Shown: positions 1 through 7,027, numbered from the stretch's first letter. The stretch is DNA of 9,138 bases from Deltaproteobacteria bacterium (GCA_022571535.1 JACZXR010000063.1:1-9138); one strand, 5' to 3'. Translations and numbers: made by a program. Notes: generated by a model from the letters alone, not told the origin.

Positions 1-1
1 C

Positions 2-1555
2 TCTTTTTTAGCGGTCCTCTTTTACACCACCCTTGCGGGGGGTAGGGTTCCAACGGTACGCGCGGCCATCATGGTCGGTTTTTACGCCTTGGCTGTTCTA
101 TTGGACAGGGAGGAGGATATCTTTAACAGTCTCGCCTTTGCAGCCCTGCTGATTGCTTTTATATGGCCTGGGGTCATCATGGATACCTCTTTCCAGCTTT
201 CTTTTCTTGCCGTCCTTTTCATCATCTGGGGTTTAAGGTGGATGCAAGAGGGGAGACTGTTCCGGCACCGGGATGACCACCTTCAACAGAAGAAATGGTT
301 ACGACGAAGAGTTCGTCAGTTAACGCTCTACCTCGCTGTCCCTGTCCTGGCGGCTATCGGAACTGGACCGATGGTCGCTTATCATTTTGGGCGTCTCTCA
401 TTGGTTGGTTTTATCTCTAACTCGGTCATCGTGCCTCTTGTAGGCTTCCTGGTGATCCCCCTGGGTCTCTTGATCGGGTTTGTTTCTCTGCTCTTCCCTA
501 TCTTTGCGCTTCCCCTTGTTTGGTTGGCCAAGCCGTTACTTTCCTTATCCGTCATGCTGGTGCAATTATTTTCCAACGTACCGATGGCCCAGCTCTTCGT
601 ACCGACACCTAATCTGCTCGAATTGGCTATCCTCTACCTCATGATTTGTTCCTTTTTGTGCGTGCGCCGAAAAGGACAACTCACCCTTATCTTTGGCATC
701 TTGTTGCTTGCAATGGTTGGGGACGGGATCTATTGGTGGCAGCAGAGGTGGAACCGGAAGGAACTTCGGATAACCCATCTCAGTGTAGGACACGGAGATT
801 CTGCCGTAGTGGAGTTTCCCGGCTCTAAGGTTCTTCTCATCGATGCCGGAGGAAGGTCCTCTCGAAGGTTTGATCCGGGCAAGTCCATCGTCGCACCTTT
901 TCTCCGGTCGAGAAAAATCGGGAAGGTAGATTTCCTTCTGCTAAGTCATCCGAGGATCGATCACTACGGTGGAATGAAGAGCATTGTTGAAGAGTTTTCC
1001 CCGTCAGAGTTCTGGTCTGGGCCGATTGGTGCCGGATCACCCCGGTACTTTGAGTTGGAAAGGACCTTGGAAAAACGGAAGGTCAAGAGAGTGATCTTGA
1101 GCAAAAGCGATTCCTGCCGTTGGATCGAAGGTGTTCGACTCTGTTTCTTGTATCCGGCAAAAGGCAATACGAAGGAGGCCTCCGTGGTTCTCCGTTTAAG
1201 CTTTGGCCAGCACCATTTTCTATTCTCGGGTGACATTAGGAAAAGGGACGAAAGAAAAATTTTGCGCTCAGGCGCAGAGCTCTCCAGCCAGGTGCTGAAG
1301 GTCCCTCGGCACGGAAGCTTCACCTCCAGCACGGAGACCTTTATCGCTGCGGTAAAACCAAAGCTGGCGATATTCTCGGTCGGACAACGCAGTCGCTCTG
1401 GCCTCCCGCACGAGAAAGTGCTCTCCCGGTATTTGAGAAGCGGCTCGGTAATCCTTAGAACGGATCGGGACGGGGCGATCCATGTTGAGACAGACGGGAA
1501 AACGCTCAATTACAGGACCTATCGAAGCAGAAAGAAAGGAAAGTTTGGCACCTGA
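2..1555 (+). CDS. comEC: ComEC/Rec2 DNA internalization protein, C-terminal part (5' end outside window)
   Basis: Inner-membrane channel that passes single-stranded DNA into the cytoplasm during natural transformation. The reading frame is open from base 2, and the VRAAIM motif just before the ATG at 71 is typical internal ComEC sequence, so that ATG is not the start. About 517 codons are present. The first part holds hydrophobic segments of the Competence domain, with SFQLSFLAVL (about codons 40-49 from the ATG at 71) and a conserved N-x-x-VPL patch near codons 117-123. From about codon 233 a metallo-beta-lactamase-like domain follows: VGHGDS, LLIDAGG, SHPRIDH (nt 944-964), LFSGDI, RHGS and a late LPHEKVL. 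Several of these differ from the usual HPDxDH and HHGS forms, so nuclease activity is uncertain. No ComEA or ComF gene lies in view. Family call is firm; function in this organism is inferred. Confidence 0.93.
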   Translation, partial: SFLAVLFYTTLAGGRVPTVRAAIMVGFYALAVLLDREEDIFNSLAFAALLIAFIWPGVIMDTSFQLSFLAVLFIIWGLRWMQEGRLFRHRDDHLQQKKWLRRRVRQLTLYLAVPVLAAIGTGPMVAYHFGRLSLVGFISNSVIVPLVGFLVIPLGLLIGFVSLLFPIFALPLVWLAKPLLSLSVMLVQLFSNVPMAQLFVPTPNLLELAILYLMICSFLCVRRKGQLTLIFGILLLAMVGDGIYWWQQRWNRKELRITHLSVGHGDSAVVEFPGSKVLLIDAGGRSSRRFDPGKSIVAPFLRSRKIGKVDFLLLSHPRIDHYGGMKSIVEEFSPSEFWSGPIGAGSPRYFELERTLEKRKVKRVILSKSDSCRWIEGVRLCFLYPAKGNTKEASVVLRLSFGQHHFLFSGDIRKRDERKILRSGAELSSQVLKVPRHGSFTSSTETFIAAVKPKLAIFSVGQRSRSGLPHEKVLSRYLRSGSVILRTDRDGAIHVETDGKTLNYRTYRSRKKGKFGT

Positions 1556-1824
1556 AAGTCATCTGAAAGAGACCTTGGTTTAGTACATTCTCGGTTGGGT
1601 ATCCTCAATAGGGCAGGTTGTCAGCCGTCTAGTTCAAACACCATATAGGATCCAGACTTTTTTTTGTGTCGCCAGGCTGATGATCGGTTCGCCATCTGAT
1701 GAGGACTTCAACTGCAATCCCTGATTCCAGGGCTATCCAGGCGCATGAAGCACATACCGGAATTTGTATTTCATCGGTATAAGCGCAATATCGGGCCTCA
1801 TCTGATTTGTATCATTGGCAGTTC

Positions 1825-2015
1825 ACCCCGATCCGAAAAACAATCGAGGCATTTGCGGTTTTGGACACCATATGACAGGAGTTACCGACATTTTGATCTT
1901 CGGCCTGCAATTATACTAGAGGTGAGTTGCCGATTCGACGGTAAAAGCAGCTCTTTGGCGAGGCCTGATGCTCATCAGGGAGTATTTCACGAGCGGAATA
2001 ATTTCGGATCGGGGT
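1825..2015. repeat. 14-bp perfect inverted repeat pair enclosing 163 bp (MITE-like candidate)
   Basis: ACCCCGATCCGAAA at 1825-1838 is repeated in inverted orientation as TTTCGGATCGGGGT at 2002-2015. TCATTGTCA (2016-2024) directly follows the right arm, and TCATTGGCA (1812-1820) lies 4 nt before the left arm, matching at 8 of 9 positions. Terminal inverted repeats inside short direct repeats are what a miniature transposable element leaves behind, but the 4-nt gap on the left and the single mismatch weaken the case. There is no transposase in the window. Confidence 0.4.
1964..1979. repeat. 16-bp palindrome CCTGATG-CT-CATCAGG
   Basis: Two perfect 7-nt arms are separated by 2 nt. As RNA this could form a small hairpin on either strand, but no T-tract follows on either side, so it is not a classical terminator. 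It overlaps the left edge of the 52-nt repeat copy at 1965-2016. It may be an operator or part of a mobile-element end; role unknown. Confidence 0.4.
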
Positions 2016-2016
2016 T
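1965..2016 (-). repeat. 52-nt imperfect direct repeat, copy 1
   Basis: Read on the minus strand, this segment aligns without gaps to 2502-2451 (minus), with 37 of 52 identical positions by hand count, 23 of the first 27, and an exact first 13 (AACCCCGATCCGA). The mismatches do not keep one codon phase, so this is more likely shared non-coding DNA or decayed sequence than a conserved peptide. The core also matches the inverted copy at 1825-1838. Confidence 0.5.
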
Positions 2017-2019
2017 CAT
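1987..2019 (-). other. Ten-codon minus-strand frame with strong Shine-Dalgarno (possible leader peptide or broken gene start)
   Basis: On the minus strand AGGAGG (2031-2026) sits 6 nt before an ATG (2019-2017). The frame reads MNPDPKLFRS and stops at TGA (1989-1987). Among the minus-strand starts here this is one of the best ribosome binding sites, yet it leads to almost nothing. The related copy upstream of the response regulator encodes a similar NPDPTLF string in the frame opened by an ATG at 2514. It may be the surviving 5' end of a lost gene. A functional small peptide cannot be excluded, but nothing shows one. Confidence 0.3.
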
Positions 2020-2063
2020 TGTCACCCTCCTGAAACGATCTTCTGGTTGATCTCTACTTTGTC

Positions 2064-2447
2064 CTAGACGTTATCGAGTTGACCTTGATACATGCCTTCA
2101 CCAGAATGGTCCTGGACTCCGCTCAATAGACGATTGATGCCCGCCATCAGTTGGGTTCTTGTGAACGGCTTCGTGACGTAATGATCGGCCCCCATTCTGT
2201 AGCCTGTCAATTTATCCACATACCGGTCCAGTGCCGTTAGCAAGATCACGGGAATAGACGAAGTCTCCGGAGCACCCTTGAGTCGCCTCAACACCTCCAG
2301 GCCGTCCATCAGGGGCATCATGACGTCGAGAATAATGAGGTCAGGCTTTTGTTCCTTCAAGACAGCAAAGAGCTGTGAACCGCTGTAAGCATACTTCACG
2401 TTAAATTCTTCCTGTTCCAGCATAAGGCGGACAATTAGGTTGTACAC
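2064..2447 (-). CDS. Single-domain response regulator (CheY-like receiver), N-terminus damaged or misassigned
   Basis: Receiver domain of two-component signalling, normally phosphorylated on Asp by a histidine kinase. From the GTG at 2447 there are 127 residues: the phosphoacceptor Asp41 in LIILDVMMPLMDG, the switch Thr71 in VILLTALD, and Lys93 in YVTKPF are all in place, and there is no output domain. The first strand with its acidic pair should lie just upstream. The frame there reads ARLFIHDRHRIV, with HD in place of the usual DD, and is open only back to a TAA at 2504-2502 with no ATG, GTG or TTG except the GTG at 2447, which lacks a Shine-Dalgarno. An ATG at 2514-2512 lies in another frame, so one frameshift would restore a longer protein. 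It follows the M24 gene on the same strand by 114 bp. Receiver identity is firm; whether the gene still works is doubtful. Confidence 0.75.
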   Translation of the reverse strand: MYNLIVRLMLEQEEFNVKYAYSGSQLFAVLKEQKPDLIILDVMMPLMDGLEVLRRLKGAPETSSIPVILLTALDRYVDKLTGYRMGADHYVTKPFTRTQLMAGINRLLSGVQDHSGEGMYQGQLDNV

Positions 2448-2450
2448 GAT

Positions 2451-2502
2451 CCGATGCCGATCATGGATGAAAAGTCGGGCTGAACAATGTCGGATCGGGG
2501 TT
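2451..2502 (-). repeat. 52-nt imperfect direct repeat, copy 2, at the 5' end of the response regulator
   Basis: This is the partner of 1965-2016 in the same orientation (37 of 52 identical, hand count). It covers the stretch where the receiver's first beta strand and start codon should be, and the in-frame TAA (2504-2502) sits at its edge. It could mean that repeat DNA inserted at or recombined into the gene start, or that the intergenic copy is a relic of a duplicated gene start. Confidence 0.5.
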
Positions 2503-2561
2503 TAGTCTTATCATTTCCAACTGGTGGAAGATCGGTTGGGATAACTAGACAATGCAACTGC

Positions 2562-3734
2562 TCAACGGCCACACACGGGAAACTTGAAAGGGTAATTGTG
2601 CAGCGCCTCTCCCCCGTCTGGCTTGACAATAACCGCCGCTCCCAGTTGTAGGCCCGCTCGGTGGTCCCGTGTGGTGGGGTTGGGTTGGATCACGTGGACC
2701 ATGTTGCCCACTAAAGTCCAGGGTTCCAAGGGATGGGCAGAAGACTGCGTTCCGAGCTCCGGCCCCTTGCCTCGCTCCCCGTGAAAAACGCTGTCATAGG
2801 TGGTGAACCCTGCCTCCTCAATAACAGAGGTAGCCGCTACGATCTCCTCGCTAGTTGTGCCCGGCTTGCAGATTCGGCGTATCTTCTCATAACACTCCAG
2901 GGCTACTTCAAACAGCTTGCGATAGATGGGAATAGGCTCCCGGCCGATGGCAAAAGGGCGATGGATTTGGGTAGAGTAACCCCAGTAACTCACCGTCAGC
3001 TCTGTCACTACCACACTACCCACGCCGATGGTGCGTGGTGTGGTTCGCTGCCAGGGCAGGCACCGATCGGAATCGGTCATGTTGGTAGTAGCGATGAAAT
3101 GGATGCCGGGATCGCCGCCGTATTTAAGATAGGCCCCGTACACAAGGGACCTGATGTCGTGCTCGGTCATGCCCGGCCTTAGGTGCTCTTCCAGGGCTAC
3201 GCAGGCGAGGTCCGTGAGGTGACCGCTGCGTCGCAGGTAGGCCAGTTCCTCGTCACTCCGAACCTGCCTGATGCGGGTGAACTGGGGACCGAACTCGCAG
3301 AATTCTACCTCGGGTAGCCGGCGCCGCAGGTCCATGTAGTGATTGTAGGAGATGGTGTTAAGACTGACCAAGCCGATCCTGCTGCTGGCCAATCCTCGGT
3401 CGCTTAGTTCTTTTGCCACGGTCTCGGTGGGCGAGCGGCCATACCAGCGGACATCTTCGATGATGGCCTGCTGCTTGGTGCAGGGGAGGTGATTGTAGAA
3501 GTGGAGGAAGCAGGTGGGCTCCCCCTCACGGGGAAACACAAGCCAGCATGGGGACTGGGCGATGTAGTTGACTAGGTAATGCACCTCAGGAGAGCCCATT
3601 CCTCCGCAAATGACAATCGCCTCCAGGCCTTCTTTTTCCATAGATTCACGTACCGATTGATATCGCCGTGCGTATTCGGCGTCCGAAAACCGTGGAAATA
3701 ACTCCTGGCCAGTCAAGCCAACTCCTGCTGCCAT
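2562..3734 (-). CDS. M24-family protein (creatinase/aminopeptidase P fold) lacking canonical metal ligands
   Basis: 390 residues with the two-domain pita-bread layout: a creatinase-type N-terminal domain (about 20-155) and an M24 catalytic-fold domain (about 162-378). Active M24 peptidases use Asp, Asp, His, Glu, Glu to hold two metals. Here the strand that should read D-x-G-(x4)-GY-x-x-D reads TELTVSYWGYSTQ, giving Glu245 and Gln256. His318 (VFHGERGKG) is kept, but the next Glu is Gln350 in VIQPNP, and the last Glu in the R-x-E-D-like strand is missing (LQLGAAVIV, about 362-370). Creatinase itself keeps both Glu positions, so this is not a plain creatinase. It could be a pseudoenzyme or catalyse a metal-free reaction; the substrate is unknown. 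The start is well supported by a GGAGGAGGA box (3749-3741) 6 nt upstream. It is divergent from hisS and precedes the response regulator. Confidence 0.85.
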   Translation of the reverse strand: MAAGVGLTGQELFPRFSDAEYARRYQSVRESMEKEGLEAIVICGGMGSPEVHYLVNYIAQSPCWLVFPREGEPTCFLHFYNHLPCTKQQAIIEDVRWYGRSPTETVAKELSDRGLASSRIGLVSLNTISYNHYMDLRRRLPEVEFCEFGPQFTRIRQVRSDEELAYLRRSGHLTDLACVALEEHLRPGMTEHDIRSLVYGAYLKYGGDPGIHFIATTNMTDSDRCLPWQRTTPRTIGVGSVVVTELTVSYWGYSTQIHRPFAIGREPIPIYRKLFEVALECYEKIRRICKPGTTSEEIVAATSVIEEAGFTTYDSVFHGERGKGPELGTQSSAHPLEPWTLVGNMVHVIQPNPTTRDHRAGLQLGAAVIVKPDGGEALHNYPFKFPVCGR

Positions 3735-3932
3735 AAGTCATCCTCCTCCAGAGGCACTAGATTTTAATGAACTATACTCAATCTATCTTATATTCAAGCA
3801 AGAAATTCTCAGCATCTTCATAAATTAACTCCTAGGTATCAGAGTTTTTTTTTGTTACTATTTATTTCACTGGGAGAGGGAGGACAGAACTAAGTCCCTC
3901 TGTTAGCTCGTAAAGAGTCAAGTGAATGTCCC
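3735..3932. promoter_or_regulatory. Divergent AT-rich intergenic region between the M24 gene and hisS
   Basis: Both transcription units must start in this 198-bp stretch. For the M24 gene a minus-strand TTGAAT (3797-3792), 15 nt, TATAGT (3776-3771) is a plausible but short-spaced sigma-70 promoter. For hisS I find no clear -35/-10 pair. A run of nine T (3845-3853) follows only a weak 5-bp stem (AACTC 3827-3831 with GAGTT 3842-3846). There is no T-box consensus before hisS, and hisS lacks a clear Shine-Dalgarno. Confidence 0.35.
3741..3749 (-). promoter_or_regulatory. Strong ribosome binding site of the M24 gene
   Basis: On the minus strand GGAGGAGGA lies 6 nt before the ATG at 3734-3732. This fixes the start of the M24 protein at MAAGVGL and argues against internal starts. 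Confidence 0.8.
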
Positions 3933-5219
3933 ATGAAAATCAGCAGGGTTAAAGGATTTAGCGACATCCTTCCGGGCGAAATTGAAACCTGGCAGTTTCT
4001 CGAGGATAAGGCCCGTGAGGTGTTTTCGCATTACAACTTCTCCGAGATTCGTATCCCTATCCTTGAGAAGACAGAACTTTTCAGCCGATCGCTCGGTGAG
4101 ACGACGGATATTGTGGAGAAGGAGATGTACACCTTTGCGGATCAAGATGCGAAGGGCTCCCTGCTGACCTTGAGGCCGGAGGGGACGGCCAGTGTCGTTC
4201 GGGCCTATGTGGAGGCAGGGCTATATCAGGTGGAGCCGGTGAGGAAGCTCTTTTACCTTGGCCCAATGTTTCGCCGTGAGCGACCTCAAAAGGGAAGACT
4301 ACGACAGTTCTACCAGATCGGTGCAGAGGTCTTGGGGAGAGGTGATCCTTATGTCGATGCAGAAATCCTCCTGCTGCTGTCCGATTTCTTCGTGATGGTT
4401 GGTCTGTGCGATTTGACGCTCGAGCTGAACTCCCTCGGATGCGTTCAGTGCCGTCCGCGCTACCGAGAGCATCTCTTGGTGTTCCTGAGAAAGAGGGAAA
4501 GGGAACTGTGCGAAAACTGCCGCCGCCGCATGGAACGCAACCCCCTGCGTGTCCTGGACTGCAAGGTTAAGTCCTGTTTCCAGGTCACCAGCGAAGCTCC
4601 ATCGATACTCGACTATCTCTGTGAGGCCTGTCGTGGCCATTTCGGGACTGTGGAGCGCTTGCTTACGGAAACCAAGATAAAATATGGAATTAACCCCCGA
4701 ATGGTCCGAGGATTGGACTATTACTGCCGTACCACCTTTGAGTGGACCAGTACTCAATTGGGGTCTCAGAACACGGTCGCTGCAGGCGGGCGCTATGATG
4801 GCTTGGTGGAAGACCTGGGAGGGCCGCCGGTTCCGGGAGTTGGATTTGCCCTGGGGATGGAGAGAATGGTTCTTTTATTTAGTATGAAGGAGACGAAGAG
4901 ACAGGCCCGACTTGCCCTGTATATCGCTTGGATAGGCTCGGCCGCTCGGTCCTGGTCGTTTCCCGTGGTCCATCGTTTACGCCGGAAGGGGTTCAGGGTG
5001 GAGATGGAGTGGGAGGAGAAGAGCCTGAAGAGTCAGATGAGACGGGCCGATAAGCTAGGGGCACAGCGCGTTTTGATCGTGGGGGAGGAGGAATTCAGAA
5101 AAGAGAGAGGATTGTTGCGAGATATGGATAGTAAGGAACAAGTTGAGATTAGCCTGGACGAGATCGAATCGAATCTGATGAAGCAGCTAACATCCTGCGA
5201 ACAGGAAGGAAGGCCGTGA
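3933..5219 (+). CDS. hisS: Histidyl-tRNA synthetase
   Basis: Class II aminoacyl-tRNA synthetase that activates histidine with ATP and charges tRNA(His) in the cytoplasm. It has 428 residues, normal for bacterial HisRS. Visible in order: N-terminal RVKGFSDILP (5-14); LTLRPEGT (78-85); motif 2 with FRRERPQKGRLRQFYQIGAE (113-132); the HisRS-specific loop RGLDYYCRTTFE (259-270) and AAGGRYDGL (283-291); motif 3 GVGFALGMER (302-311); then the anticodon-binding domain (about 325-415). Between motif 2 and the histidine loop is a cysteine-rich insertion with pairs at 170/173, 193/196, 210/215 and 230/233, which may bind zinc (inference). The ATG start fits the conserved N-terminus, though its Shine-Dalgarno is weak. 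The stop overlaps the aspS start by 4 nt, so the two are translationally coupled. Confidence 0.97.
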   Translation: MKISRVKGFSDILPGEIETWQFLEDKAREVFSHYNFSEIRIPILEKTELFSRSLGETTDIVEKEMYTFADQDAKGSLLTLRPEGTASVVRAYVEAGLYQVEPVRKLFYLGPMFRRERPQKGRLRQFYQIGAEVLGRGDPYVDAEILLLLSDFFVMVGLCDLTLELNSLGCVQCRPRYREHLLVFLRKRERELCENCRRRMERNPLRVLDCKVKSCFQVTSEAPSILDYLCEACRGHFGTVERLLTETKIKYGINPRMVRGLDYYCRTTFEWTSTQLGSQNTVAAGGRYDGLVEDLGGPPVPGVGFALGMERMVLLFSMKETKRQARLALYIAWIGSAARSWSFPVVHRLRRKGFRVEMEWEEKSLKSQMRRADKLGAQRVLIVGEEEFRKERGLLRDMDSKEQVEISLDEIESNLMKQLTSCEQEGRP

Positions 5220-7027
5220 GTCAAGAAACTACAGAAAGAGTCTTCTCGGATCCTCTAGGGGATTGGAAGAGGAGCTGTCTGTGTGGTCATCCTAGGGTCG
5301 GCGAAGTGGACCATGAGTTGGTCCTGATGGGCTGGGCTCAGCGGCGGCGTGATCACGGGGGATTGATCTTTGTGGACCTGCGGGATCGAACGGGGATTAT
5401 ACAGGTTGTTTTTAACCCTGGAGTATGCCAATCCGCCCATGAGAGGGCCAAGGAGATTCGCTCAGAGGATGTTTTGGCTGTGCGCGGTTTATTGACGAAG
5501 CGTACCCCTGAAAACATCAACTCGAACGTTTCAACGGGCGAGGTGGAGCTTATGGCCCGCGAGCTCAAACTCCTGAGTGCCTCGCGAGTCCCTCCTTTTT
5601 CTATAGAGGATGACACTGAGGCCAATGAAAATACCCGGCTCAAATATCGTTATTTAGATATGCGCCGTCCCCGTAGTATCCACAATCTCGTGCTGCGCTA
5701 TAGGATGTTGAAAAATATTCGGGATTATTTGGATCGTTTAAATTTTATCGAAGTTGAGACCCCGATGTTGACCAAGAGCACCCCCGAGGGGGCCAGGGAC
5801 TACCTGGTCCCCAGCCGCATTTACCCTGGTAAATTTTATGCGCTACCACAATCGCCGCAGCTTTTTAAACAAATCCTTATGATCGGGGGTATCGACCGCT
5901 ATTTTCAGATCGTTCGGTGCTTTCGAGACGAGGATCTAAGGGCGGACCGACAACCGGAGTTCACCCAACTCGACATGGAGATGTCTTTTGTTCAGCCTGA
6001 AGATGTCTTTCATGTAGTCGAGGGGATGATGGCCGATCTCTTCAAGGAACTTAAGGGTGTGGACTTAAAGAGACCCTTCCCCCGGCTTTCCTGGGAGGAG
6101 GCAATATCTCGCTACGGGACGGATAAGCCGGATATACGTTCTGGTCTAGAGCTCGTGGATTTTTCCGGCATTTTCCGAGGGTCAAAGGTTCAGGTTTTTG
6201 TGAGTGCACTGGACAGGGGAGGTATAGTCAAAGGACTCTGCGTGCCAGGTGCAGCCAGCCTTTCGAGAAGAGAGTTGGATGAGTTGACTCCTTTTGTAGC
6301 AGGATACGGAGCGAAGGGCCTGGCCTGGGCCAAGATAGAGGAGAGCGGGTGGCAATCCCCAATCGCCAAATTTATGTCCGCCTCGCAAAGGGATGAAGTC
6401 CAAAAAATCTCTTCAGCAAAGGTCGGGGACATTATTTTGTTTTTGGCCGACGAAGCAAAAATAGTGAATGAGGCCCTAGGAAGCCTTCGTCTCCTTATGG
6501 CTCAAAGGTTGGGGCTTATTCCCCAGGAAGGGTTTTCCTTTGTCTGGGTTGTGGATTTTCCTCTCCTGGAATACAGCTCAGAAGAGAAACGTTATGTTGC
6601 TATACATCATCCCTTCACCGCTCCCAGTGACGAAGATCTTCCCTTATTGAAGGAGGAGCCTTTGAGGGTCAGATCGAAGGCTTACGATCTGGTTTTAAAC
6701 GGTGTGGAGGTAGGGGGAGGAAGCATTCGTATTCATCAAGCGAGTTTGCAACGTCAGCTGCTAACTCTCTTGGGGATTGACCGAGAAGAGGCCGATGCAA
6801 AGTTCGGGTTTTTCTTGGAGGCACTGAGTTTCGGGGCCCCTCCTCACGGGGGGATTGCCTTCGGGGTGGACCGTCTTGCCATGATCCTGAGCGGGGCTCA
6901 GTCGATACGGGATGTTATTGCATTCCCAAAAAGCCAAAGGGCGGTGTGCCTTCTCACCGATGCTCCAACGCTTGTGGACCCTAAGCAGCTCAAGGAATTG
7001 GGGATCAAGACCGGTTTTGGCGATTGA
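5216..7027 (+). CDS. aspS: Aspartyl-tRNA synthetase (bacterial type, possibly non-discriminating)
   Basis: Charges tRNA(Asp) with aspartate. The 603 residues match the bacterial form with a GAD insertion. The N-terminal anticodon-binding OB fold (about 28-120) contains GWAQRRRDHGGLIFVDLRDR; motif 1 region FIEVETPMLTKSTPEGARDYLVPSR (177-201, cited by position); motif 2 CFRDEDLRADRQPEFTQLD (235-253); GAD domain about 300-430; motif 3 GIAFGVDRLAMIL (546-558). The start is GTG within GTGA, overlapping the hisS stop, with GGAAGG a few nt before. His47 in RRRDHGG is where E. coli has Leu (RRRDLGS) and where the dual-specificity Pseudomonas enzyme has His. This hints that it also makes Asp-tRNA(Asn) for a GatCAB amidotransferase; that is inference. 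The gene ends 57 bp from the convergent def. Confidence 0.97.
   Translation: MSQETTERVFSDPLGDWKRSCLCGHPRVGEVDHELVLMGWAQRRRDHGGLIFVDLRDRTGIIQVVFNPGVCQSAHERAKEIRSEDVLAVRGLLTKRTPENINSNVSTGEVELMARELKLLSASRVPPFSIEDDTEANENTRLKYRYLDMRRPRSIHNLVLRYRMLKNIRDYLDRLNFIEVETPMLTKSTPEGARDYLVPSRIYPGKFYALPQSPQLFKQILMIGGIDRYFQIVRCFRDEDLRADRQPEFTQLDMEMSFVQPEDVFHVVEGMMADLFKELKGVDLKRPFPRLSWEEAISRYGTDKPDIRSGLELVDFSGIFRGSKVQVFVSALDRGGIVKGLCVPGAASLSRRELDELTPFVAGYGAKGLAWAKIEESGWQSPIAKFMSASQRDEVQKISSAKVGDIILFLADEAKIVNEALGSLRLLMAQRLGLIPQEGFSFVWVVDFPLLEYSSEEKRYVAIHHPFTAPSDEDLPLLKEEPLRVRSKAYDLVLNGVEVGGGSIRIHQASLQRQLLTLLGIDREEADAKFGFFLEALSFGAPPHGGIAFGVDRLAMILSGAQSIRDVIAFPKSQRAVCLLTDAPTLVDPKQLKELGIKTGFGD

Larger units (their letters stand above)
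1556..2063. other. About 500-bp intergenic region between converging comEC and response regulator, rich in short repeats
   Basis: No frame here looks like a known protein. The longest one (1745-2050, plus, 101 codons) has no recognisable domain and no Shine-Dalgarno sequence. The stretch does hold structure: an 8-T run at 1658-1665 without a good stem, a 14-bp perfect inverted repeat (1825-1838 with 2002-2015), a near-perfect 9-bp direct repeat outside it, a 16-bp palindrome at 1964-1979, and a 52-nt segment (1965-2016) that resembles the region at the 5' end of the neighbouring response regulator. It probably holds decayed sequence or a small non-autonomous element; this is inference. Confidence 0.6.

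Noticed and set aside
1627..1665. GTCT/AGAC pair before an 8-T run after comEC
   Set aside because: Only 4 bp with a long loop and about 70 bases after the stop; not a convincing terminator.
1694..1704. CTGATGAG core resembling a hammerhead ribozyme (also on the minus strand at 1976-1969)
   Set aside because: No partner GAAA box or stems in the right places; an eight-base match occurs by chance.
1745..2050. 101-codon plus-strand open frame in the intergenic region
   Set aside because: No Shine-Dalgarno, no recognisable domain, unusual composition, and it runs across the inverted repeats; likely chance.
3827..3853. Stem plus nine-T run before hisS as terminator or T-box
   Set aside because: The stem is only 5 bp with a 10-nt loop, and no T-box or antiterminator consensus is visible.
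4299..4757. 152-codon minus-strand frame inside hisS
   Set aside because: It lies entirely opposite a conserved synthetase gene; a shadow of its codon pattern.
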